Source of the DNA: Bacteroidota bacterium
Lineage (GTDB): Bacteria; Bacteroidota; Bacteroidia; B-17B0; Aurantibacillaceae
Length of the DNA: 49,000 bases
Assembly (NCBI GenBank): GCA_013288015.1
Contig: JABDCR010000015.1
Span: forward strand, 1 to 49,000
Direction: 5' to 3'
Below are positions 27,588-35,274 of the stretch, in pieces. Each line of letters starts with the position of its first letter. Positions within the stretch are counted from its first letter, which is position 1. The translations under genes were made by a program, and so were the position numbers. The notes below the pieces were generated by a model. That model was not told the origin of the DNA, searched no databases, and was given only the letters and a program-made list of their open reading frames with translations.

Positions 27588-28570
27588 TGAAGAGGGTTTT
27601 AATAACAGGTGCTGCGGGTTTCTTAGGTTCTCATCTTTGCGATAAATTTATTAAAGAAGGGTATCATGTTATTGCGATGGATAACCTGATTACAGGCGAC
27701 ATGCGTAACATTGAGCATTTGATGAAGTTGGAGCATTTCGAATTTCATCATCATGATGTTACCAAACACATTCATATTCCGGGTGAGTTAGATTATATTA
27801 TGCACTTTGCATCTCCGGCAAGCCCTATAGATTATTTAAAAATCCCTATTCAAACCTTAAAAGTTTCTTCATTAGGCACACATAATGTACTTGGTTTAGC
27901 GCGCGTAAAAAAAGCACGTGTACTGGTTGCTTCTACTAGCGAAGTTTACGGCGACCCTAATGTACATCCTCAACCCGAAGAGTACTGGGGTAATGTAAAT
28001 CCGGTTGGACCGCGTGGTTGTTACGATGAAGCCAAACGTTTTATGGAAGCCATTACTATGGCATATCATAACACACACCAAGTAGAAACACGCATTGTTA
28101 GAATTTTTAATACATATGGGCCTCGTATGCGACTGAATGACGGACGTGTATTGCCTGCCTTTATTGGACAAGCTTTACGTGGCGAAGATTTAACCATGTT
28201 TGGTGATGGTTCGCAAACACGCTCGTTTTGTTATGTAAGTGATTTGGTTGATGGAATTTATAAATTGCTTTTAAGCGATTACATTATGCCTGTAAACATT
28301 GGTAACCCAAGCGAAATAACCATTAAAGAATTTGGCGAAGAAATATTAAAACTTACCGGGGCTAAACAAAAACTAATATCATTACCACTTCCTAAAGATG
28401 ATCCTAAACAACGCCAGCCCGATATTACAAAAGCGAAAGCTTTATTAGGTTGGGAACCTAAAGTAAATCGTGCTGAAGGTTTAAAAATTACGTATGAGTA
28501 TTTTAAATCTTTATCGCATGATGAGCTTTTTAAAACCGAGCATAGGGATTTAGAAAAACTAAATAAATAA
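27587..28570 (+). CDS. UDP-glucuronate decarboxylase (UDP-xylose synthase) family SDR
   Basis: A 327-residue extended SDR. The NAD motif is TGAAGFLG (7-14); catalytic Y146 and K150 lie in CYDEAKR, with the preceding serine/threonine in [43 protein letters not shown] and [18 protein letters not shown] form the pattern of UXS proteins, which convert UDP-glucuronate to UDP-xylose for surface glycans. dTDP-glucose 4,6-dehydratase-like activity is the main alternative but fits the motifs less well. It is one-base coupled to dnaN and followed after 2 bp by acylphosphatase. Confidence 0.88.
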   Translation: MKRVLITGAAGFLGSHLCDKFIKEGYHVIAMDNLITGDMRNIEHLMKLEHFEFHHHDVTKHIHIPGELDYIMHFASPASPIDYLKIPIQTLKVSSLGTHNVLGLARVKKARVLVASTSEVYGDPNVHPQPEEYWGNVNPVGPRGCYDEAKRFMEAITMAYHNTHQVETRIVRIFNTYGPRMRLNDGRVLPAFIGQALRGEDLTMFGDGSQTRSFCYVSDLVDGIYKLLLSDYIMPVNIGNPSEITIKEFGEEILKLTGAKQKLISLPLPKDDPKQRQPDITKAKALLGWEPKVNRAEGLKITYEYFKSLSHDELFKTEHRDLEKLNK

Positions 28571-28572
28571 AC

Positions 28573-28842
28573 TTGCGTCATTATAACATAACTGTTAAAG
28601 GCAAGGTACAAGGTGTATCGTATCGTTTTGCCGCACTTACCAAAGCATTAAAATTACATCTTACAGGTTATGTAAAAAATTTACATAATGGCGATGTTTA
28701 TATTGAAGCAGAAGGCAACGAAGAAAAAATAAATAAACTTATTGAATGGTGTTATGTGGGTCCGCCATTGGCGGAAGTTACTGAAGTGTTTGCTGAAGAG
28801 GCTGATTTAAAAGAGTTTCGTAATTTTGAAATCAAAAAATAA
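28573..28842 (+). CDS. acyP: Acylphosphatase
   Basis: An 89-residue enzyme, full length for the family, that hydrolyses the carboxyl-phosphate bond of acyl phosphates. The phosphate-binding loop KGKVQGVSYR gives catalytic R18, and N36 is in VKNLHNGDV. The start is a TTG 2 bp after the UXS-type stop; it is the only codon that places the first strand correctly. The MFS gene starts 11 bp later. Confidence 0.9.
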   Translation: MRHYNITVKGKVQGVSYRFAALTKALKLHLTGYVKNLHNGDVYIEAEGNEEKINKLIEWCYVGPPLAEVTEVFAEEADLKEFRNFEIKK

Positions 28843-28853
28843 ATAAAACCTAT

Positions 28854-30071
28854 ATGACTACAGAAAACGCGTACAAAAAACCTTATCGTTGGGCTGTTTT
28901 AATGGCCTATTTTGGCGTAGCCGCAATGTGCCAAATGCTTTGGCTAAACTTAGCACCTTTAGTTTCGTTTCTTCAAAATAAGTATCAGGTAAGTGAGTTA
29001 GCGGTAAGTTCGCTTCTACTTTCTTTTCCATTATTGTATGTTTTATTATCTATCCATTCAGGAACGTTGATAGATAAAAAAGGATATCGTTATGTAATTA
29101 TTTTAGGAAGTGTTATAAGTTCTGTATTTGCCTGTGTTCGCATTTTTGACGGCAATTTTTATATGCTGGTTATTGGGCAAACAGGTATAGCTATTGGACA
29201 GCCTTATATTATTAATGGAATTTCAAAACTGGTATCTGATTGGTTTGATAAAGAAGAAAGTGCTACCGCAACAGGCATTGGCACAGCAGGTATGTTAATT
29301 GGCATGGCGGTTGGCATGGGACTTACACCTGCCTTAAACGAAAGCATGGGCTTTCAGCAAAACATGATGGTGTTTGCCGTTATATCAATTGTACTTACAT
29401 TAATTTTTATTGTTTTTGGTAAAGAAAATAATTTGGTAAAACACACACCTTCCGCCATGAGTGCTATGGGCGAAATAAAAGCTTTACTTAAAAACAAGAA
29501 TTTAGTTGTGTTATGTGCCATTACTTTTTTTGCCCTGGGTGTTTTTAACGGCTTAACTACTTGGTTAGAACCCATTTTAAAACCTAATGGACCCAATGGC
29601 ATTAATGCAGAAGAAGCGGGTTTAGTAGGTGCTTTTTTAATTATTGGTGGCATTTTAGGTGCTGTAATTATTCCTGTCATATCTGATAAACTAAAAATGC
29701 GTAAACCGTTTTTAGCCATTTGTTGCGTAACAGCTTTACTTATTATTTATCCTTTATGTACCATGAGCTCATTAAACATGCTGTATATATTGGGTGCTGT
29801 TTTAGGTTTCTTTTTCCTGCCGGGTTACGCTTTACTTATGGCTATGTGCGAGGAGATGTCGGGTGCTGATAAAGCAGGCGCAGCTACGGGTCTTTTAATG
29901 ATGTCGGGTAACGCGGGGGCTGTTGTGGTTATTGCTTTAATGCCCATTATTAATGGTGAAAACACTGTTTGGACTGCTCCCATCTACTTAATGTTAGCCT
30001 TAATGGTGGTATCGTTAGTGCTTGTAGTTGGTCCGTTAAAAGAGACTTTCAATAAAGAAGTTACAGCTTAG
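28854..30071 (+). CDS. Major facilitator superfamily transporter (FLVCR-like)
   Basis: A 405-residue protein with about twelve transmembrane helices in two halves. The loop between helices 2 and 3 (GTLIDKKGYRYVI) is the usual MFS D-x4-G-R-like motif. LVIGQTGIAIGQPYIINGIS and KEESATATGIGTAGMLIG resemble the FLVCR/SLC49 group, which carries heme, choline or related compounds in eukaryotes; this is a resemblance only and the bacterial substrate is unknown. The gene ends 30 bp before a strong hairpin that opens the tandem repeat array. Confidence 0.82.
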   Translation: MTTENAYKKPYRWAVLMAYFGVAAMCQMLWLNLAPLVSFLQNKYQVSELAVSSLLLSFPLLYVLLSIHSGTLIDKKGYRYVIILGSVISSVFACVRIFDGNFYMLVIGQTGIAIGQPYIINGISKLVSDWFDKEESATATGIGTAGMLIGMAVGMGLTPALNESMGFQQNMMVFAVISIVLTLIFIVFGKENNLVKHTPSAMSAMGEIKALLKNKNLVVLCAITFFALGVFNGLTTWLEPILKPNGPNGINAEEAGLVGAFLIIGGILGAVIIPVISDKLKMRKPFLAICCVTALLIIYPLCTMSSLNMLYILGAVLGFFFLPGYALLMAMCEEMSGADKAGAATGLLMMSGNAGAVVVIALMPIINGENTVWTAPIYLMLALMVVSLVLVVGPLKETFNKEVTA

Positions 30072-30101
30072 TTTTTAAAGACTTTTAAATTCCGAAAAAC
30101 A

Positions 30102-30156
30102 GGTACAATTTTATAAAACCTTATGGGGTTTTGTAAAAGTTGTACCAGTTTTTTGT
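30102..30156 (+). terminator. Hairpin terminator after the MFS gene (first unit of the array)
   Basis: GGTACAATTTTATAAAACC pairs with GGTTTTGTAAAAGTTGTACC over about 18 base pairs plus a G-U pair and one bulge, around a six-base loop (TTATGG), and is followed by AGTTTTTTG. This is a strong intrinsic terminator for the MFS transcript and could act in both directions. Confidence 0.7.
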
Positions 30157-30440
30157 ACTTAATTATTATTATATATTTTTTTATTTATATAAAGTGGTAC
30201 AGTTTTTTGAAAACGTATAGGGACTTGTAAAAGTTGTACCAGTTTTTTGTACTTAATTATTATTATATTTTTTTTATTTATATAAAGTGGTACAACTTTG
30301 TGGTAGGGGTATAGCAAATCAGAAAGTTGTACCAGTTTGTTGTACTTAATTATTATTATATATTTTTTTTATTTATATAAACTGGTACAACTTTATGTAG
30401 GGCGTATAGGAAATTAAAAAGTTGTACCAGTTTGTAATAA
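30102..30440. repeat. Tandem array of about 94-bp units with alternating inverted arms
   Basis: The motif AAAGTTGTACCAGTTT begins at 30136, 30230, 30323 and 30418, a period of 94, 93 and 95 bp. Each unit continues with a nearly invariant AT-rich stretch (TTGTACTTAATTATTATTAT and so on), then a reversed copy of the arm (AAACTGGTACAACTTT, best at 30379-30394) and a variable stretch of about 23 bp that keeps GTATAGG or a close form. Arms can pair within a unit (long AT loop) or across unit borders (23-base loop): hairpins at 30102-30146, 30196-30240, 30289-30333 and 30380-30432. No coding sequence is seen. It fills the 389-bp gap between the convergent MFS and M23 genes. It is not a CRISPR array: conserved parts of about 70 bp, short AT-rich spacers, no cas genes. 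Confidence 0.9.
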
Positions 30441-30460
30441 TGTTGATGCTTTATTACATT

Positions 30461-31327
30461 TTAAAACAACACATAATCTTGCGGATTGATTGGTGTACCG
30501 TTGTACCACAATTCAAAATGTAAATGTGTGCCGCTACTGGTTTCGCCTGTGTTACCAATAATGGCAATAGGCTCTCCGGCTTTTACATGGTCGCCAATAT
30601 TTTTGGTTATACCACTGTTGTGCTTGTAAATGCTCATTAAATTATTGCTGTGTTGCAATTGTATTACATAACCATCATTGGCTGTCCACCCTGCGTACAC
30701 AACCGTACCATCTAAAGCAGCTTTAATAAACTCGTTTTCTTTTGCCACTACATCCACCCCGTAATGCCCCTCGGCCATGTTAAACGAATGCGTTACCATG
30801 CCCTTAACCGGCGAAAAGAAAAAATAACCGCTAATGCCTGATGTGCCTACATTTTTACTCAGCGTAAGCGAAAATTTATCTTCCTGCTCTATTTCCTGAC
30901 GTAAAACAGAATCGGTTCTGGATGGTTTTATGCTAATGTGCTGCGCATTTTTTTCCGAATTTTTTTCGGGTTTTATGGTATCCGAAGTTACATTGCCACT
31001 CAGTACATTTTGCAGGTTTTCTATATACTCGTTTTTTATCTTTATAAGCTCATCTACCGAGTCTGCTTTAAGCGATAGGGCAATCAATGCTTTTCTATCA
31101 GATATATCGCCATAACCCGGAATATACTCTCGTAAGGGGGTAAACGCCACCAAGCTGGTTACCAAAAACGACATAAAAATGGTAATGGCACTAACCATAA
31201 TTAAAATACCACCCGGCGTTAAACGCAAAGAAATTCGCTCTTCAAACGATTCATCGTTTAAAATAACCAAGCGATACTTACGACGCAAGCGTTGAGAAAG
31301 CGGTATTTTCTTTTTTTCTTCAGCCAT
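30461..31327 (-). CDS. M23 family metallopeptidase
   Basis: A 288-residue membrane-anchored peptidase. A cytoplasmic basic N-terminus (SQRLRRKYRLVILND) leads into one transmembrane helix (about 37-62), a helical region (85-130), a linker, and a C-terminal LytM/M23 domain with zinc ligands H188 and D192 (GHYGVDVV) and H270 in the HLHFE motif (268-272). It would cleave or regulate cleavage of peptidoglycan cross-bridges in the periplasm. Because all catalytic residues are present, it is probably active rather than a degenerate regulator of the NlpD/EnvC type. It is divergent from ribF. Confidence 0.9.
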   Translation of the reverse strand: MAEEKKKIPLSQRLRRKYRLVILNDESFEERISLRLTPGGILIMVSAITIFMSFLVTSLVAFTPLREYIPGYGDISDRKALIALSLKADSVDELIKIKNEYIENLQNVLSGNVTSDTIKPEKNSEKNAQHISIKPSRTDSVLRQEIEQEDKFSLTLSKNVGTSGISGYFFFSPVKGMVTHSFNMAEGHYGVDVVAKENEFIKAALDGTVVYAGWTANDGYVIQLQHSNNLMSIYKHNSGITKNIGDHVKAGEPIAIIGNTGETSSGTHLHFELWYNGTPINPQDYVLF

Positions 31328-31337
31328 TTAAGGACAA

Positions 31338-31345
31338 CAAAGGTA
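31338..31345 (-). promoter_or_regulatory. Candidate -7 box for the M23 peptidase gene
   Basis: The minus strand reads TACCTTTG, a match to TAnnTTTG, 10 bp before the ATG, with a TTG about 15 bp further upstream. The transcript would be nearly leaderless. Confidence 0.45.
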
Positions 31346-31396
31346 ACAGTTATCACTAAACAATTATCAGTAAGTGTACAACATGTAATTAATGCG

Positions 31397-31404
31397 TAAT
31401 TTTG
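31397..31404 (+). promoter_or_regulatory. Candidate -7 box for the ribF operon
   Basis: TAATTTTG matches TAnnTTTG and ends 7 bp before the TTG start of ribF, so transcription would begin at or next to the start codon. Confidence 0.4.
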
Positions 31405-31411
31405 CAGCGTT

Positions 31412-32338
31412 TTGAAAATTTATAATTCCATACAGCAAATACCAAAAATCAACAATCCCATTGTTACCATTGGCACTTTTGATGGTGTCCATCTGGGGCA
31501 TCAACAAATTATTAATCGCTTAAATAAAATAAAAAAAGAAACGGGTGGAGAGACTTTTATTTTCACGTTCGACCCACATCCTCGTCAGGTTTTATTTCCC
31601 AATCAAACCGATTTAAAACTACTTACACTCACATCCGAAAAACTTAATTTATTGGAACAAGCCGGCATAGACCACGTATTGGTTTATCCGTTTACAAAAG
31701 AGTTTTCGCAACAATCGGCACACAGTTATATAAAAGATATTTTGGTAGATGCCATTGGGGTTAAACAATTAATTATTGGTTACGACCATCATTTTGGAAA
31801 TAACCGCGAAGGAAATATTGGCACACTAAAAAAATACGCTCCCGAGTATAATTTTTCGGTAGAAGAAATTCCTGCACACGAAGTTGATTCTATAAATGTA
31901 AGTTCATCTAAAATTCGTAAAGCATTAGAAGAAGGCGATATAGAAACCGCTAATGCATTTTTAGGATATAACTATTTTATATCGGGCAAAGTGGTTGATG
32001 GCAAAAAACTGGGGCGCACTATTGGCTACCCAACGGCTAATATTTTTATTGAAAACCCGGCCAAATTAATCCCAAAAATTGGGGTGTATGCGGCAAGTGC
32101 AACTGTTAATGGAGCCCATTATAAAGGCATGATGAGCATTGGCTACAACCCAACCACCGATACCGATAATAAAATAAAAGTTGAATTACACATTTTTAAC
32201 TTTGATGCCAACATTTATGGTTGTAACTTAACGCTGCAAATAAAAGCTCGTTTACGCAATGAAGAGAAGTTTAATTCGTTAGATGAGTTAAAAAAACAGT
32301 TACATGCAGATAAAGAACATGCGCTTTCGGTTTTATAA
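31412..32338 (+). CDS. ribF: Bifunctional riboflavin kinase / FAD synthetase
   Basis: A 308-residue enzyme making FMN and FAD. The N-terminal nucleotidyltransferase domain has GTFDGVHLGHQ (21-31), TFDPHPRQVLFP and the SSSKIRKALEEGD segment that matches the ISSTxIR-type motif. The C-terminal kinase domain begins near 185 with FISGKVVDGKKLGRTIGYPT, holding the PTAN motif, and GVYAASATVNG. The start is a TTG at 31412; no in-frame ATG occurs before the GTFDG motif. It opens a run of five overlapping genes; the next gene starts inside its last 20 bp. Confidence 0.95.
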   Translation: MKIYNSIQQIPKINNPIVTIGTFDGVHLGHQQIINRLNKIKKETGGETFIFTFDPHPRQVLFPNQTDLKLLTLTSEKLNLLEQAGIDHVLVYPFTKEFSQQSAHSYIKDILVDAIGVKQLIIGYDHHFGNNREGNIGTLKKYAPEYNFSVEEIPAHEVDSINVSSSKIRKALEEGDIETANAFLGYNYFISGKVVDGKKLGRTIGYPTANIFIENPAKLIPKIGVYAASATVNGAHYKGMMSIGYNPTTDTDNKIKVELHIFNFDANIYGCNLTLQIKARLRNEEKFNSLDELKKQLHADKEHALSVL

Positions 32339-32930
32339 AATAGTTGTTTTAGTTTTTCTTTTTTGCGGAAAATTAGTTGCGCAAGAAAAAGAATTGCTCG
32401 ATTCTGCCCAAATGGAAACAGTTTACACCTATTTGGATTTGAAAGAAGCGCTTGAGCATCCCGAAATGGTGATTCGCTTAGAATTAAAAAAACAAAAATT
32501 AAAAACTTTTCCGCCTGAAATTTTTCAGTTTAAAAACTTGCAATATTTATCTCTCAGTAAAAATCAGTTAAAAGAATTACCCGATAGTCTTTATAAACTT
32601 ACGCAGTTACAATATTTAGATGTATCGCATAACAAACTAGCCTCGTTACCTAAAGAAATTGGCAAGTGCAGTAACCTGGTTTATTTAAACGCAAACAATA
32701 ACGATTTATATACCCTGCCACCCCAAGTTGGTAATTTAGAAAAACTACGTACACTTGATTTATGGAGCAACGATTTATCCGATTTTCCGGAGGCACTTAG
32801 TAATTTAAAACAACTTAACACGCTTGATGTACGTGCTATTTTAATTAGCGATGATGCCATGAAACTGCTTAAAAAGTGGTTACCAAACACCAACATTTTT
32901 TCAAACCCGCCCTGCAATTGTAAATTATGA
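32319..32930 (+). CDS. Exported leucine-rich repeat protein
   Basis: A 203-residue protein. The ATG at 32319 is preferred over one 15 bp upstream because it starts a clean signal peptide (MRFRFYKIVVLVFLFCGKLVAQ). Residues about 40-170 hold five or six LRRs of 23 residues with the pattern L..L.LS.N.L..LP (LQYLSLSKNQLKELPDSLYK, LQYLDVSHNKLASLPKEIGK, LRTLDLWSNDLSDFPEALSN). The C-terminus ends with PPCNC, perhaps an LRR cap. It is expected to be periplasmic or surface bound, with a binding role that cannot be named. It overlaps ribF by 20 bp and the next gene by 4 bp (ATGA). Confidence 0.85.
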   Translation: MRFRFYKIVVLVFLFCGKLVAQEKELLDSAQMETVYTYLDLKEALEHPEMVIRLELKKQKLKTFPPEIFQFKNLQYLSLSKNQLKELPDSLYKLTQLQYLDVSHNKLASLPKEIGKCSNLVYLNANNNDLYTLPPQVGNLEKLRTLDLWSNDLSDFPEALSNLKQLNTLDVRAILISDDAMKLLKKWLPNTNIFSNPPCNCKL

Positions 32931-33250
32931 GCAAACCTGTTTTCGAAAAACACCTTTTTGTTTGTACTAACCAACGCAGTGGAACCGATAGAAGAAGTTG
33001 TGGCGAACAGCATGGTTTAGATTTAACCGCAGCATTTAAAAAAGCCATAAAAGATAAAAAATTAGACATGCCCATACGTGCACAGCGTGCCGGATGCCTT
33101 GGCATTTGCGATTTTGGACCAACCGTGGCCATTTACCCCGAAGGAACTTTTTATGTAAATGTGCAACTAAGCGATGTAGAAGAAATTGTGCAAAAACACA
33201 TTATTGAAAACAAAAAAGTTGAAAGGCTTTTGCTGCGTACCGAAAAATAA
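32927..33250 (+). CDS. Thioredoxin-like (2Fe-2S) ferredoxin domain protein
   Basis: A 107-residue protein with the four cysteines of thioredoxin-fold [2Fe-2S] ferredoxins: C13 (FVCTNQR), C25 (RRSCGEQHG), C57 and C61 (RAGCLGICDFGP). It is full length for a stand-alone domain of the type also found in NuoE. It probably carries single electrons, but its partners are unknown. Start and stop overlap neighbours by 4 and 1 bp. Confidence 0.88.
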   Translation: MSKPVFEKHLFVCTNQRSGTDRRSCGEQHGLDLTAAFKKAIKDKKLDMPIRAQRAGCLGICDFGPTVAIYPEGTFYVNVQLSDVEEIVQKHIIENKKVERLLLRTEK

Positions 33251-33609
33251 TGTCACAAGAATTTTCTATAGAGCCGTATTTAAATGATGCGGATATTTTA
33301 AATAAAACAGCCGAACAAATACAAAAAGATTTTGCTTTTTTTGATTTAACCATTGTGTTTAAACAAAACAGTACCAGTGCTTATGCGCTTATGTACCAGG
33401 AGGTTTTGCCTCAAATACAAAAACTGCTGGCAGCTAATTCACAAAAAATATTTTCGTTGTTATACCGCATTGATATAAGCGAAGCTCAATTAAAAACCGA
33501 ATTACAAAAAAATAAAGAACAAACAAGCGAAGAAACAATTACCAACTTAATTGTGAAGCGTTGTTTACAAAAAGTAGTTTTACGAAAATTATTTTCGCCG
33601 CATGATTGA
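33250..33609 (+). CDS. Conserved hypothetical protein next to the ferredoxin gene
   Basis: A 119-residue soluble, mostly helical protein with no signal peptide, cysteine or membrane segment. I do not recognise a named domain. Two features stand out: a FFDLTIVFKQNSTSAYALMY strand-helix segment in the first half, and a helical end with NLIVKRCLQKVVLRKLFSPH. Its start overlaps the stop of the ferredoxin gene by one base and its end overlaps the GNAT gene by 8 bp, so expression is coupled to both. The close packing suggests it works with the ferredoxin-like protein, but that is inference from position only. Confidence 0.7.
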   Translation: MSQEFSIEPYLNDADILNKTAEQIQKDFAFFDLTIVFKQNSTSAYALMYQEVLPQIQKLLAANSQKIFSLLYRIDISEAQLKTELQKNKEQTSEETITNLIVKRCLQKVVLRKLFSPHD

Positions 33610-34072
33610 TATTAAAATACGCAAAGGCCTTGAAGCTGATTTAGAACAGGTTTTAGGCTTGGTTAAAGAACTTGCCATTTACGAAAAAGCACCTAACGAA
33701 GTAGAAGTTACCATAGAAGAAATGCATAACTGGAGTTTTGGTGCCGATAAAGTGTTTGAATTTTTTGTAGCCGAGCATGAACATAAAATTATTGGCATTG
33801 CCCTATACTATTACAAATACAGTACATGGAAAGGCAAGTGCTTGTTTTTAGAAGACATTATTGTAACCGAAGCTTACCGACGATACGGTTTAGGTTCTAA
33901 ACTGTTTAACCAAGTAGCTTTGGTTGCCAAACAACAACAAGTGCGCCGTATGGAATGGCAAGTACTTGATTGGAACGAACCTGCCATAAATTTTTATAAA
34001 AAATACAGCGCACATTTAGATGGCGAATGGATTAATGGCAAACTAACCCACAACCAATTACAAAGTTTTTAA
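33602..34072 (+). CDS. GNAT acetyltransferase, diamine (SSAT-like) type
   Basis: A 156-residue GNAT protein. Acetyl-CoA-binding motif A is IIVTEAYRRYGLGSKLFNQV, and EWQVLDWNEPAINFYKK is the distinctive motif B of spermidine/spermine N1-acetyltransferase and thialysine acetyltransferase homologues. The N-terminal IRKGLEADLEQVLGLVKELA and YEKAPNEVE also fit that group. It would acetylate a diamine, polyamine or lysine analogue. It is the last gene of the ribF operon and ends 4 bp before a bidirectional terminator. Confidence 0.85.
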   Translation: MIDIKIRKGLEADLEQVLGLVKELAIYEKAPNEVEVTIEEMHNWSFGADKVFEFFVAEHEHKIIGIALYYYKYSTWKGKCLFLEDIIVTEAYRRYGLGSKLFNQVALVAKQQQVRRMEWQVLDWNEPAINFYKKYSAHLDGEWINGKLTHNQLQSF

Positions 34073-34075
34073 AAT

Positions 34076-34112
34076 AAAAAAGCCGCTGCACAAAATGCGC
34101 AGCGACTTTTTT
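34076..34112. terminator. Bidirectional intrinsic terminator
   Basis: AAAAAAG-C-CGCTGC, a loop of nine bases, GCAGCG-A-CTTTTTT: a stem of six GC-rich pairs, one mismatch, then an A/T stretch that serves as a T-tract on either strand. It separates the convergent GNAT and lipoprotein genes. Confidence 0.85.
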
Positions 34113-34127
34113 ATTCGAATTTTTTTT

Positions 34128-35123
34128 TTAAAGTGTAATTGTAATACTGTATGAGCCTATACTTACAACATAGCTTAAATCGCAAACACCGTTACCGTAA
34201 TTAATAGTACGTGTTGCTTTACCTGTTGGTGTAAAGTTTAACACCCCCGATACATATAAATATTTGCTCCAATAAGGTGTACAGTTCAAATTAAGTACTA
34301 ATGGTGAACCTGCTTGAATGTTACCAGAATAAGTTTCTCCATCAGAAGCAGTTCCGCTAAAATTAGTACTTGATACAGCAACAAGCGCTTGTGCCCAATT
34401 AATGCTATTAGCTACTGTACCACCATAACCATTAAAAACACCAGGATAAGTATGTGAGGTTGCTGTTCCATCAAAATTAGTAGATGTATAAGCACTTGTA
34501 TTTAAAAGCGCGATGTTCCATTGAGCATTCCATAATATAGTACCACCACCATTAGCAGCTGTTTTTGTAATAACAATGTCTGAATTATCAGTCCAGGTAA
34601 GTTGCCCATTAACACGACCAATATTCTTAATTGTTTTAGTGTTAATGTGTACTGTATTTCCATCAACCGTATAAACTGTACCACCAACATTAGGAGTTGT
34701 AACGTTAAGAACTAAACCAGAGTCTCTATACCAGACAGCATTATTAGTAGAAGCACTCCAATCATAATAAATTGTACCATTACGCAAATGCCCATCATAT
34801 CCCATGTAACTATTAAAAGTAACTGTCATATTTTTTGCACTAGTGTTAATGACAACAGTTACAGAAGTACTCAAAGGTCCAAACATGCCTCCTCCTTGAG
34901 TTGTACGATACGTAGATAAACTTCCATTATTATTTTCAATTCCTTGAGAACCGATATTTGTAATATCATGTGCACTTTGCTGTGCTGTGTTATTATCGGT
35001 AGAACTGGTAGTGCTTGTGTCAGATGTAGGGGTTGTAGTTGCTTTCTTGGCACAAGAAGACATAATGACCGCACTTGCCAACATTAAACCGGCAACAGCT
35101 AAGCTTAGTTTTGTTTTTTTCAT
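34128..35123 (-). CDS. Lipoprotein of unknown function, Ser/Thr/Asn-rich
   Basis: A 331-residue protein with a lipoprotein signal peptide (LASAVIMSSC, lipobox Cys 24), a low-complexity T/S linker (about 28-55) and a body rich in T, N, S and G with alternating hydrophobic residues, as in beta-sandwich surface proteins. Repeating phrases such as VTVVINTSAKNMTVTFNSYM, TYPGVFNGYGGTV and YSGNIQAGSPLVLNL suggest several beta strands; two cysteines near the end (NCTPYW, VCDLSY) may pair. No family is recognised. The 151 bp upstream, shared with divergent asd, contain no clear -7 box match. Likely located at the outer membrane. Confidence 0.75.
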   Translation of the reverse strand: MKKTKLSLAVAGLMLASAVIMSSCAKKATTTPTSDTSTTSSTDNNTAQQSAHDITNIGSQGIENNNGSLSTYRTTQGGGMFGPLSTSVTVVINTSAKNMTVTFNSYMGYDGHLRNGTIYYDWSASTNNAVWYRDSGLVLNVTTPNVGGTVYTVDGNTVHINTKTIKNIGRVNGQLTWTDNSDIVITKTAANGGGTILWNAQWNIALLNTSAYTSTNFDGTATSHTYPGVFNGYGGTVANSINWAQALVAVSSTNFSGTASDGETYSGNIQAGSPLVLNLNCTPYWSKYLYVSGVLNFTPTGKATRTINYGNGVCDLSYVVSIGSYSITITL

Positions 35124-35274
35124 TGTTTTAATTTTTTTGGTTTTGTTAATTCGATACGCAAGATAGCAAAAGGTTTAATTTCAGCAACAATTTTTTTCGT
35201 TAACATTCTTTTTGTTATACAAGAAGCCTATTTAAGTCTTACTTTTACAAAAAATTTACACAAAATATTTTTTT

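Noticed and set aside
30102-30440. CRISPR array
   Set aside because: The conserved part of each unit is about 70 bp and AT-rich with internal inverted arms, the variable parts share GTATAGG-like cores, and no cas gene is present.
32681-33132. Two overlapping minus-strand frames across the LRR/ferredoxin junction
   Set aside because: Opposite to well-supported, overlapping plus-strand genes and without family motifs.
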